Source of the DNA: Dipteris shenzhenensis
Lineage: Eukaryota; Polypodiophyta; Polypodiopsida; Gleicheniales
Length of the DNA stretch: 64,000 nucleotides
NCBI GenBank assembly: GCA_047967505.1
Contig: CM106538.1
Direction: 5' to 3' (one strand)
The first letter of the stretch is position 1; each line of letters starts with the position of its first letter. Shown here piece after piece: positions 53,631 through 64,000 of the stretch. The notes under the pieces are model-generated. The model saw only the letters and a list, made by a program, of their open reading frames with translations. It did no database searches and was not told the origin of the DNA. A program made the translations under genes and the position numbers.

Positions 53631-56600
53631 TTACTTTTTCGACCCAATGCCAAGTCGATGAAGATGCCTCTCCAGCAAGTCTCTTCCAAGTGCCTTCATG
53701 AAGATGTCCGCAACATTCTTTGTAGTCGGATAGTACACCAAGTCGACCTCTCCATCCATGATGAGCTCGCGTACAAAGCGATATTGAATCTCAATGTGTT
53801 TTGTGCGAGCGTGGAACACCGGGTTCTTTGCAATCACCATGCAACTCTGATTGTCACATGATAACTATGTAGGCTTGTTCTGCACTACACCCATGTCCCC
53901 CAAAATCCTCCTCAACCACACTGCCTCGCAAGAAGCAAAGCATGCAGATTTGTACTCGGCCTCGGTAGAAGAAAGGGCAACTGTGGGTTGCTTCTTACTG
54001 GCCCATGACACAACTCCAGATCCAAGTGAGAAACAATAACCTGTCACTGATCTCCAACTGAACACATCTCCTGCCCAATGCGAGTCGTCACAGAATCCGG
54101 TCAAGATGTTGCCCTTGGTATGGTGATGCCATAATGCCTTTGATGTATTTCAGCACCCGCATCCCTGGCCTCCAATGGTTCTCCCGGTGCTTATTGGAAA
54201 ACCTGCTTAGTACACCAGTCGCAAAACTGATGTCCGGTCAAGTGTTGCATAGGTAAATCAAGCTTCCCACAAGCCTTCTGTACTTCGCTTTGTCCAACAG
54301 TGGTGATGAATCCACGTTTGAGAGCTTCGTGTCAACCTCCATAGGGGTACCAATTGTCTTGCACTCAGCCATGCCAAATGCCTTCAGTATCTCTCCAGCA
54401 TACTTCAGCTGTGAAATGAAGATCTGTTTCGGCTCCTGCAAAACTTCAATCCCCAAACAGAAATGCATCAGTCCGAGGTCTATCATTTCAAACTCTCTTC
54501 CTAGCAAATGCTTCGTCTGCAAGATCTTCTCTTCATGGTTCCCTGTTATGACAAGGTCGTCCACATAAAGGACCACGATAATACACCTGCCTCCTTCTCT
54601 GAAGATATACAAATTTGCATCAAATGGGCTCCTCCTGAACTCGTTTTGTAGAAAGTAGGCATCAATTTGCTGGTACCATGCTTGTGGGGCCTGTTTCAGC
54701 CTGTGAAGTGCCTTCTTCAATTTGCAGACTTTACCTTCTGAACCAGGGATCTCAAAACCTAGTGGTTGTTTCATGTATACCTCCTCCTTGAGATCTCCAT
54801 TTAAAAAAGCAGATTTCACATCCATCTGAAACATAGGCCAACTTCCTTGGGCAGCTAAAGCCAAAACACTGCGAATTGTGGTTAGTCGAGCTATGGGAGC
54901 AAAAGTATCTTGATAATCAAAACCATGTACCTATGCAAATCCTTTTGCCACGAGCCAAGCCTTGTACTTATCCAATGTGCTGTCGGACTTGTACTTGGTC
55001 TTGTACACCCACTTGGTTTCGATTACCTTGCATTTTGGTGGTCGATCCACAAGGTCCCAAGTGTTGTTCTTCATTATGGAGCCATACTCCGACTGCATAG
55101 CCTCCATCCACCTATCATCGCCTTGTGCCTCTTCAAGACACTTGGGTTCATCAGCATGGATCACTTTTATCATCAAAGCATAGTTGACCAAGTGTTCCTG
55201 CGCCCTTCTTTGCTCCTCTAATCTCTTGGACCGGCGGTGTTTGGATGGTTCCTCCTCAATGGCTAGAGGTTCTCTGCCATCCAAAAGCTGCTTTACCCAC
55301 TTCGGGAATGGCCGTTGCCATTGTGGTTCTACAGGCTCTTCTTCATTTTCTTTGTCTTGAATCCTCCCAAGCACCGTTGGGGAGTTTGGTCTGCTACTGG
55401 TGGCGGTACTGGATGGATATCCTGGTCCTGGTTGTCTGGGAAGGAAGCATCCTCCTCCAATTGATGCGGCTGTTCTGAGAAGACCACATCGTGACTTACA
55501 ATTACCTTCTTGCTAATAGGGTTATAGAGACGGTAACCCTTCGCCTCTTCGTTGTAGCCCAAGAAAATACACTTTCGGCTCTTCGGTTCCCATTTGGTCC
55601 TGGTAGCATCAGGGACATGCACACAACAGTCACATCCAAAAACTCTGAAATGTGCAGTTGAAGGTTTCTTACTAGAAAAGGCTTGCAGTGGAGTCATCCC
55701 ATTAACAACCTTCGTGTAGCTACGATTCAGGATGTAAACTGTAGTGTTACATGCTTCAGCCCAGAAAGTCTTTGGCAAATCTTTCCCTTTCATCATACTC
55801 CGGCCCATTTCACAGATGACGCGCATCTTGCATTTTGCTACTCCATTTTGCTATGATGTATGTGGTGGGGGTTTCTGCCTCTTGATTCCTTGACTTTTGC
55901 AGTAACTTTCGAATTCAGTTGATGTGAACTCTCCATCTCCGTCTAATCTCAAATTCTTCACCTTCCTCCCCGTTTCTTTCTTGACTATTACATGCCATTC
56001 CTTGAACCTACTAAAAGCCTCGTCTTTAGTCTTCAGGAAGTATATCCATATCCTTCTACTGTAGTCGTCGATCAACATCATGAAGTAGTAGGAACCACCC
56101 AAAACTTCTGTCTCCATCTTTCCATAGAGGTCCGTGTGAATGAGCTCTAGAGGAGCCGTTGCCTTGCTAGCCTCTTTAGGAAAAGGCTGCCGATGCTGCT
56201 TGCCCATCATGTAAGCTTCACATACATCGGGCAGATTTGAAATTTCTGGTAGGTCTGCAATCATTCCACTTTTATGCATCTCCTTCAAAGAACTAAGGTT
56301 TAGATGACCAAACCTCTCATGCCACAGCTTAGTGTTCTTCACATCCGCTCGAGCACTAAAAGCTGAGAGTTCATAAATGTTGTTGTGCCATGTACCTTTA
56401 CCAATGACCTTTCCTTGAAGATCCAGGATCTATGGATCATTCTTATCGAATTGAACTTTGAGGTCCCGATCCGTGATTGCGGAAACAGACACAACAAGTT
56501 CCTCTTGATATCTGGCACATAAAGAACATCGGACAACTATTTTACAACTCCATCTGACTTGAGAGCAATTGTACCTTTTCCTTTTGTTGGACATTTTGCA

Positions 56601-57621
56601 TCATTGCCGACTGCTACCAGGATGTCATTCCCTACCGCCTGTAGAGAGGTATACCAATCCTTCCGACTGGTCATGTGGCGCGATGCACCACTGTCAATGA
56701 TCCACAGTGCATCCGCAGGTACATGAACTGCCTCCATGCAAATCTCCTCAATTACAATGAACAACTCTACTGGTATTGCCTGCGCGCTGTTGCTGGACTC
56801 TTTCTTTACTCCGTTCTTCTCATCTGCAATCTTCTTTCGGCACTCATTTTGCTTGTGCCCTGCCTTGTTGAATAGAAGCACTTGATCTTCTTCTTTCTCT
56901 TTTTATCATCAGAAGAAGATGGGTTACTAGAGTCCTTATCCTTACCTTTCTTTGATTTGCTCTAGAAAGTCGAATCTTCTCCAGTCCTCATCTTTTGACG
57001 CATCTCCTCCTCCAAAAGCATCGTGCTGAAATCCTCAAAGTTGAGGGGTGGATTTTTGTTCTGCGTATTCAGCACCGTAACAAGACTGTCGTACTTTGGT
57101 GGGAGAATCCGTATGCACCTTCATGCTAGATTCTCTCTAGTGATGGTGATGCCAATCACAGTCATCTGATCACGCAGATTCTTCACCCTAGTGATGAACT
57201 TCTCTGCCGCTTCAGACTCAGACAACTTCTCGTTCGTGAGTTGAGTCTCTAAATTCTGAATCCACTTCTGATTCGTGGTCTCGTACTGATTTTTCAAGAC
57301 CATCCATGCCTCCTCCGCTGTGGTGACATGTTGAATTAACGCCACGATGGAATCACTAACACTGCAGACAATACAACACGGTGCATTTGCATTTCTTCTT
57401 GTCCACGCGAGAATCTCATCTGCAGTTGGTACTATCTGTTGTCTTGCATTGGATAGATCCGGTCTCGCAACCGGCCTCATGTCCACCCTAATAGTAGTGT
57501 CCCAAAGCTCGTATGCGCTTAGGATGGTCTTCATCTTGAACTTCTAGAGTGGATAGTTAGAGCCATCCAACTTTCCACTTTCGTCGAACGGTGGGATTCG
57601 TAGTCTTGCGAGCTGGGCCAT
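53631..57621 (-). pseudogene. Ty1/copia gag-pol, interrupted
   Basis: Gag starts at ATG 57621 and is stopped at once by TAG near 57545, then reads to about 57121. The zinc knuckle near 56850-56885 is split by a one-base deletion (CFY in one frame, NKAGHKQNEC in another). Protease: WIIDSGASRHMT (about 56670-56705). Pre-integrase finger: LWHERFGHLNL (about 56290-56330). Integrase has Asp in ELIHTDLYG and a D-G-D-G-E block near 55925 (usually T-D-N-G-x-E). RT is open from 54864 to 54238 with QMDVKSAFLNGDLKEEVYM and catalytic YVDD (about 54558). RNase H has TEAEYKSAC and ends with the typical HARTKHIEIQYRF and KNVADIF (53650-53800). At least six stops or shifts, so it cannot make a full product. 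Confidence 0.93.
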
Positions 57622-57679
57622 CTCTCACAATCTACTCGCAAATAGAAACACACTACCAAATCTTCTTGCTAGAGTCCAG

Positions 57680-57691
57680 GCTCTGATACCA
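57680..57691 (-). promoter_or_regulatory. Primer-binding site of the minus-strand copia
   Basis: Minus strand TGGTATCAGAGC, a perfect match to the plant initiator tRNA-Met primer consensus, directly beside the 5' LTR. Confidence 0.93.
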
Positions 57692-58288
57692 TGTAAGAAA
57701 ATAATACAACGTCTGTGCTCAACAGATAACAGGATCTCGTACGTAAGAGAGAAAACAAGATAGTATGGAGAATCAAAAATTTGATTACTGTAGAACTGAT
57801 ACAATAGATGGCGCTGCCTCCCAACCGTGCGCTCTTGTGAAAGAAGCTTCGATGGCATGCTGGAAACAGTAGAAGACGGAGGCTGGATGCTAAGGAATCA
57901 AGGTTGATGTAGCTAGTGATGAAATGGGCTTCATGAGCTTGCTCTTATATAGCTACCACTCGTAGTCGGTTCGCCATCCGCGATCATCTGAGGCTCCAAA
58001 CGGGCCCCGCAACCCAAGAGTGGGCTGCCTGGGAAATGCTCCGTCTACCCTCAGTGCGGTCAGTCAAGGGATGCCTTCTTGCACTTGCATGTAGCCTAGT
58101 TGGCGGTGTGCCAACTCTATCTAAAGCCATTCAGCCATCAAGCCACACATGGCCCCCATCTGGTGTCCAAACCAAGACCTACCAGATAACCGAGCTACTC
58201 AAATGCCTTCTCCTCATATGGGGGGCTTACAAATAGAGTTAGTTGGTTCCCGCGTAGTTACATGAGAGTGGAGCATTGATATCTAACA
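57692..58288 (-). repeat. 5' LTR of the minus-strand copia (597 bp)
   Basis: Shorter than the 3' LTR by a deletion of about 131 bp; otherwise alignable end to end. Confidence 0.92.
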
Positions 58289-58293
58289 TCGCT

Positions 58294-58787
58294 TACCTAT
58301 TTTTTATGCTTTCTTACTCCTTACCTCTTGATTAAGAGAGCTATTACATTATATGCTCTATACTTTAGTATCAAAGACTCATTCTTTTGGCCCGGAACAA
58401 CACACCCCTCCTTGCTCTCTGCCATGTTATGAGATAGGGAGGCTTCTTTTTTGGTGTGCAATCCTTCCTCCAAAGCTCATCTTTAACTACTCGTCCTAGT
58501 AAGAGAAAAATATACTCCTTTATTGTATCCTCTTCTATGCTCTCTCATGTTCGATTTGTGCCTGCTTGGGATGATGCTGGTGTTTAAACGTGTCGCCGCA
58601 CCTTTTGGCCTCCATGCTTTTGGTTCTTAGATTGGTTCAGCAAATTTTTTAGATGCCTTGTTCCCACTTTTTGTATCTCTTATTCTTGTATCATTATTCG
58701 GAGTGAGTCTCTCCTCATATGCTTTGCATCCTAGTCCTTGCCCTTAATTTCTTCAATAAGTTGGTTCTATTGATGCTTTATGTCATG
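58294..58787. other. Non-coding, CT-rich
   Basis: Nothing recognised. Confidence 0.35.
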
Positions 58788-59115
58788 CTCTCTTGTCTTC
58801 TAAGGCTTTGAAGATCCCTTGGAAATGTCTCACCTTGCTCACTCATTGGAGCCCTATAGTTGGTCTATCAAGCATCATGTCACTCAAACCATCTAAGGAC
58901 TCTCTTGAATGCATCTAAGTACTCTCCAATGTTATCGAGGTTCACTCTCTTGTCTTCTAAGTCTCTAAATATCCCTTGGAAATGTCTCACCTTGCTCCCT
59001 CACTAGAGCCATGTAGTTGATCTATCAAGAAGCATGTCACTCAAAGCGTCTAAGGACTCTCCCGAATCACAAGGGACTCTCCGCGTCTAAGTACTCTCCA
59101 ACATTACCGAGGTTC
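58788..59115. repeat. Two-copy tandem duplication, about 157-bp unit, diverged
   Basis: CTCTCTTGTCTTCTAAG starts at 58788 and 58945. Both copies share CCTTGGAAATGTCTCACCTTGC, ATCAAG..CATGTCACTCAAA and CTAAGTACTCTCCAA. The second copy has an extra piece near 59065. Older than the other tandem pairs in the window. Confidence 0.85.
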
Positions 59116-59289
59116 ATTATTTACAAAAAAAAATACCTTTATTCACTTATATTCATTTTTCTATTTGAACTATATATAATTCTGGTATCCTTTCTATTTC
59201 TTTCTTGCATTCTTCTTTATTGTTTGGCCAATTATTTGCACTTTCTTACTCAATTTAAATTATATATTTTTTAAATTATTCAATTTAAT
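59116..59289. other. AT-rich spacer
   Basis: Nothing recognised; the 85-codon frame that overlaps it is AT-driven. Confidence 0.35.
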
Positions 59290-59855
59290 CCCCCCTCGGG
59301 TTACCTTTGATGTGGACTACCCCATGTAGGAGTAGACTACCCTACCCCCCATTAATGAATCTTAATTATAACTAATCCCTTAGTATCATGTTAATCCCCC
59401 TTTAACTAATTGATTTTTTAATGGGAGTGGACTACCCCCCACTTATTGACATGTCTATAAAATGGTATTAGGGTGCTAACTACCCTCCTTAGCTCAAAGA
59501 CAAAATAACTACCTCAAGGGTGTGGACTACCCCCTTAGGCCTTGATCGATGCATTCCCCTAAGTGTTTAGACTACCCCCTAAGGCATGGTTCAACTCTCA
59601 ACTTATTTGTAATACTCTTTGCTAAAATATGTTAATGTCAATGGGTGTGGACTATCCCCCTTAATCTTACAATATTAATGAAAGGAGTGGACTACCCCCT
59701 TGATCTACCCTCTTTTGGAATTTTGACATAATGTAGTCAAGGTTTTTTTAGTGAATCCTTGTTACCCCTGCCTTATGAGCAATGCTAAAATGTATACACT
59801 TTAGAATCTAGAAGGTTGTTCTTGCCTTCAGGTAAAAGCGATAACAAGCTATATT
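59290..59855 (-). repeat. Dispersed GTGTGGACTACCCCC repeat, inverted copy of 47450-47780
   Basis: GGAGTGGACTACCCCCC or close variants occur at about 59312-59330, 59430, 59517, 59565, 59643 and 59685. The right edge contains AAAAGCGATAACAAGCTA, the reverse complement of the edge of the 47450 copy. Probably LTR or satellite-like parts of one unrecognised element family. Confidence 0.7.
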
Positions 59856-60040
59856 GTTCTAACATATGGTTTATTTGGGTGGTGGTAGGTAAGTTGCCCT
59901 TGAGCTTAGAGGCCTTGCTACCTAATGGATTCAACATTTTTTTAATGTTTCCAATCCCCTGTCAAACCTTCTAAACATGATAAAGTCAATACATTCGTTT
60001 TTTTTTGAGCTTCAAGTGTCATGATTTTATGGGGTATTTT

Positions 60041-60063
60041 TATTCACACACACAATTGCACAT

Positions 60064-60106
<43 letters not shown>

Positions 60107-60257
60107 CATACATACATACATGCATACATACATACATACATGCATGCACGCATACATATATAGGTACACATAGGTACACACTCACACGTGCACGTGCGTG
60201 CACACACACATGCACACACATGCACACGCACACGTGTGCGTGTGCATGCACACACAC
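60041..60257. repeat. Compound microsatellite: (CA)n, (CATA)n, CA/CG mix
   Basis: (AC)n at about 60063-60101, (ACAT)n at 60102-60160 with CATGCATG pieces, then ACACGTGCACGTGCGTGCAC and further CA. Overlapping frames are artefacts. Same architecture as 29511-29870. Confidence 0.95.
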
Positions 60258-63200
60258 ATAGATGCAAATAGATTCTAGTACTATTACAAGTGTTTATCAA
60301 TAGTATGAATTATTTCTATGGGCAAAACAATCCATGGTCGACATGTCCTATCAATTTTCATGCATGTGGGATGTTATCATTGACTCGTAGAATATGAGGC
60401 ATATTGGAGTGGTAGCACTGCCACAGCAGAGGTGTGTACTACACATCCATATCCAAGCCAACCTTATCATCCACATATTTGGAACGACCTTTGATATATG
60501 GTAGAAGTTCCATGGTAGGATGCTTGAAGGACTGAAACTACAAAGGTGCTACTACAAACATACAAAATATATACCTATAGCATCACAATTGACAATCACA
60601 AGGTTGATCTTGACAAGTGGTCACTCGCAGAGATTTTCGGGCTTGCCCTAATGCCATTAGGATCATCAAAGCACTAGAATGAATGGATTCTATCTCATTG
60701 CAATTCTTCCAACCTCAGAGCCTCTAGTAGACCCAAGGCTACCTAATAAGTAATAATAAGGCAATACATGCAACCATTTTTTTGTTTCATGTCTGAGTAT
60801 ATTGGATTAAAGAAAAGTACATGTTATATTCTCCAAATGTATGGAGTCAAAGCTCTTGTGTCCTATGTAGATCAAGTGTAGGTTGATGGGCTCGCTATTT
60901 TTATGAAAAACTTTCTCTCATAGCTTGAGCATGTCTGCTTTACTAGTCAAGCACAGTGCAAGTTAGGATTGCACCTCTGTGTGATTAGGTACAGATAAGC
61001 TTTGAGGGAAGCTATGTGGCATGACCTGTTGTAGATTCAATTGCTAGCACCACAAATCAATTTGAATAAAATGGCTAGTGGCTCTAGAGTGGTTGCACAT
61101 CAAGCATTATCTTGGAAGCAATCGGTACATTAGGCATGACTCAGAGGCCACTGACAAAACTAGCATAGGAACTACCTTGGGAGCCATAGGAGGATCTAGA
61201 GTGGTATCAAGAACAACCAATGGGTCAGAGGATGATGACATTGAACCAAATGATGTATCATGGAGACATTGTCTCAACCCCCCCCCCTCTTCCACTACTA
61301 CCGACTCCCAAGGATTTTCACTCGGAGAAACACTATGACTTTCTAGCTCCATAGAGGTGTACCCCAGATTCTTGAGGCTCGGCCATCCTCAGCCCCAAAT
61401 GTGAATCCCTTGTCATCTTCATAATCAGTTCTGATCCATACTCGATGTCTAATCCATATTCCTTGACGACAATAGAGCCTCAACAATCTCTGAACATAAT
61501 TGTATTCCATCACTACCCCCTGAGAAACAACCATCTCCAAACTAGCTAATTGAGGAGCCACTCCAAGTAGAGAACTAGGGGCAAGCAAATGTGGATGTGT
61601 CTAGTCCCAAGGGGAAAGAGAGTGTAGATGCACCCAACAAAAAAATTCCTCAAGCTGAGCCCAGTGAAGCCATTAAGGAGACTGGGACTTTTGAGTCTCA
61701 GGAAAAGTGTATTGATGGACATCTAACTGAAGAAGTGGGCTCTTAGTTTGACATAGTAGAGAGAGCAGTTAGCGCGGTGATAAGCAAGACACCACCACCA
61801 AAATTTCTAAATAAGTCACAATAGAGACTGAGTAGGCAAATCCTCAGAAAGACCGAGCCCAAAGTACAAGAGAAAACCAAGCTGGAAATACCAGTTGAGC
61901 ATGTAAAGGCAACAATAGAGGCTAAACTGGTGGACACCTCAACCGAGTACAACAGGATGTTGACATAGCCTAAGTGTCTGAAAATGGAGTACAGGCTCAA
62001 TTGGACACAAAAGCTAAAGGTTTTGTGGTTGAACTTTAAAATCTTAGGGATGATTCAAGTGGACAGTTGACTATTCTACAGATACTTGCCAACACAATCT
62101 TAGGCTAGGACACATAGTCAACATGCCTTGCCTAAGTAGCTATAAGTCCTATGATAAATTATAGGGATACTACCACAAAATAGGAGGGTGATCAAATGGA
62201 CTACCTTGTTCTAACCCGACCGGTATCAACAGTGCATGCACCTCGAGATGTACTACGATACACATATTGAAAGATTTCATTGTGTTAAATTTAAAAATGT
62301 TAACACTATGCTATCTTCTTTCTCGACACAGCTGCCTAGGCACCCATCCCTAGTTAATAAAAATATCTACCTTTTTTTTTTGGCAGGGGGGGGGGAGAGT
62401 GCATAATTCGGCGTAGGCACCACCTCCTATTATCTTACTATTAGTAATTTGCAAGCTGCCATGTGGTGCCCAAAGGGCTTGCCACATGGCATGAGTTGGG
62501 GTGACTTGAGAGGTCTAAATATGGAAGATGGGGGATTTCAAAATTCCAGCGGAAGCTCTACCTTGCCACCCATTCATTACCCAAGTTTTTCCCCCTTGTC
62601 AGTAGAAGACGTAGACATGTCCCTCCATCAAATTCAAGTGTCTCTCCTGTGCTTGGTAGCTCCCTCTAACTCCTTTGCCCAGGAACCCATAATCCATCAT
62701 CCCCTTTCTTTCATGTCAAAAAATGTGTTGCGACAAGCCTAGGGGCTCTCCTAACAACTTCTATGAGTCACACTTTCTCTAAGTGCAACTAATGCTCATC
62801 GAACGCGTAGGGGGTGCACTACTAAAAAACCCCACGTATCACCGTGTGTTCAAGGGGTATTTAAAAGACCCCTCAACTACAACTTCCCCCTAATAAAACC
62901 ACCCCTCTTTTTACCGATGAACTAATGGATTTTTTACTAAATTTGAATTTAAAAACCCCTCCTAGTATTGTAATATTGTTAAGCTTTTACCTTGAGTTAA
63001 AATTAAAAAGCCCTCCTTTTGAATGCATGTGATACACTAACATTCTGTGAGGTAAACCCCCTAAGATCAAACGAGATGATTTCTTATGTGCTTGATGAAT
63101 GAGTGATCTCTCCTATGCTTTGCTGCCAAGTACTTTCATGGGAAATTTCAGGATGGCTAGAGTGCGAGGGGACAAGCCGGAGGACGGGGAAAGGGAACTT
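60258..63200. other. Unassigned sequence
   Basis: Longest frames are about 80-97 codons (for example plus 61078-61338, plus 62449-62742) with no domain I recognise. A C9-10 run lies at about 61279-61288, and a T10 then G10 pair at 62369-62395. 62870-63010 has the CCCC/TTTT-rich texture of 29900-31490. Confidence 0.35.
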
Positions 63201-63390
63201 TTTGTGAGATTCAAAAGACTCGTGCTGCTTTTGAGCAGACTGTAATGAAGAGTTGGGAGATTGGAGATCAAGAGCTAGCAATAGCAAGTCTTCGATCACG
63301 TATTTCCGCTGCTCCAGAGCCTTCAATGGCAAAACGTCTCAAAAGTGGTCACAATAAAGAAGATGTTCTTGTCCTTACTTGTGATTAAAG
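63201..63390 (+). CDS. Possible exon of an unknown gene near the window end
   Basis: After an acceptor-like TTTTTGTGAG, the plus strand is open as IQKTRAAFEQTVMKSWEIGD and continues through LAIASLRSRISAAPEPSMAK to a TAA at 63386-63388. Composition (charged, Ala/Ser-rich, no low complexity) looks coding, but I do not recognise the protein and no partner exon is confirmed. A donor-like CATCAGGTAATG occurs at 63430-63441. Could be an exon of a gene that continues past the window. Confidence 0.3.
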
Positions 63391-63441
63391 CGGATGCTGG
63401 AACAAGCAACAGTGATCTGCCTAGCAATACATCAGGTAATG

Positions 63442-64000
63442 ATCATTAACCATGTGCCAATGTTGGAGATGATTACATATCGTTGCATTATTTGAGATGG
63501 ATTGATTTCATAGGCAAGGCAGCATTCTTTAAACGAAAAGCTGTGCTTTGTACTTTTAAGTACTAGTGTCTCTCAAAGAGTCATAATTGAGTTTTGGGTC
63601 TCCTGCCAAATCTGCATGTGTCTCAGCCTTCTAGTTTCTGTTCTACCAAGTGCCTACCGTAATTGTGAACTTTAGGACAGCACTCGTTCAACTGCAAACC
63701 AATGAGTACTAACTACAGCATTTGTATATGGGATTCATTTCCTTCTTTTTCCTCTACACAAATTACTTTCTATCAGTCTTTGCCAGTTGCTTACAGTGGC
63801 GCAATGATCAGTTCACATTATATCATAACAATGAATTCAATATTGGTTTTTTGTATGACAAGAATGTTTCTTTATCCAACATTGCTTTGTCATTCAATAT
63901 TGGAACAATGCTCGATCTTCTCAAAATGGGCTATTTGGTTATTTCGCCCTTCGATTCTTCTTGATACTTTTGGTTTCTGGGTAGGTAATCACGTACTCTT
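63442..64000. other. AT-rich end of window, nothing recognised
   Basis: The 80-codon frame at 63722-63964 starts at a TTG, is hydrophobic and has no domain; it may be intronic or chance. Confidence 0.3.

Larger units (their letters stand above)
52872..58288 (-). mobile_element. Ty1/copia element with both LTRs, minus strand, decayed
   Basis: LTRs at 52872-53600 and 57692-58288 share ends TGTAAGAAAATAATAC and GATATCTAACA (plus strand). Flanks TCTCT (52867-52871) and TCGCT (58289-58293) are an imperfect 5-bp TSD. A primer-binding site and polypurine tract are in place and the inside carries gag-pol with several breaks. LTR divergence is about 8% over the first 280 aligned bases by eye, so this is an old insertion. 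Confidence 0.93.

Noticed and set aside
60027-60300. Cys/Val-rich minus-strand frames
   Set aside because: Same microsatellite effect.
1-64000. CRISPR array, bacterial operons, defence systems or phage
   Set aside because: All recognisable genes and elements are of plant nuclear type; repeats lack spacer structure.
1-64000. tRNA or rRNA genes
   Set aside because: Scanned by eye for A/B-box and clover-leaf patterns and rRNA cores; none convincing. The tRNA-like strings are primer-binding sites.

Overview
The window is nuclear DNA from a land plant with a repeat-rich genome. The evidence is nested chromoviral Ty3/gypsy and Ty1/copia elements primed by initiator-Met tRNA, LINE remnants, a foldback element, a plant-type trihelix transcription factor and the last exon of a plant-type serine hydroxymethyltransferase. 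I cannot name the species. The sparse genes, long non-coding gaps and heavy TE load would fit a fern, lycophyte or gymnosperm, but that is inference.

Layout. 1-782: the 3' end of a chromovirus (chromodomain plus 3' LTR). 783-3290: mostly non-coding with two tandem duplications. 3291-9831: a complete, very young Ty3/gypsy element on the minus strand, with 464-bp LTRs that differ at one base, target-site duplication (TSD) CTGTA, and one uninterrupted 1567-aa gag-pol frame. It sits inside the protease region of an older minus-strand gypsy remnant. 10112-13260: a plus-strand LTR with primer site, followed by a gag-less, internally deleted chromoviral pol. 14860-16054: a decayed minus-strand protein like a LINE ORF1. 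17386-17624: the last exon of serine hydroxymethyltransferase. 20356-25878: a decayed copia element. 25879-31497: AT-rich DNA with complex CA/ATGC microsatellites. 31498-32600: the 3' end of a LINE ORF2 with a possible PCNA-binding motif. 32640-36094 and 43930-46150: two loci of one old gypsy family, each with gag and pol fragments on opposite strands. 37599-38662: an intact two-exon trihelix gene on the minus strand, the only complete host gene I can support. 40400-40900: a copia gag and LTR remnant. 48269-51566: an LTR fragment, a tandem pair of foldback units, and a LINE ORF2 tail split by a solo LTR. 52872-58288: a complete but decayed minus-strand copia element with both LTRs. 58289-64000: repeats, microsatellite and mostly unassigned sequence.

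The genes do not form a pathway. The host genes (SHMT exon, trihelix factor) are unrelated islands, and the remaining recognisable coding sequence belongs to transposons. The nesting gives relative ages: the intact gypsy is younger than the gypsy it interrupts, and the solo LTR is younger than the LINE it interrupts. Two-copy direct duplications of about 80-375 bp recur across the window in both TE and non-TE DNA and look like a local or genome-wide mutational signature.
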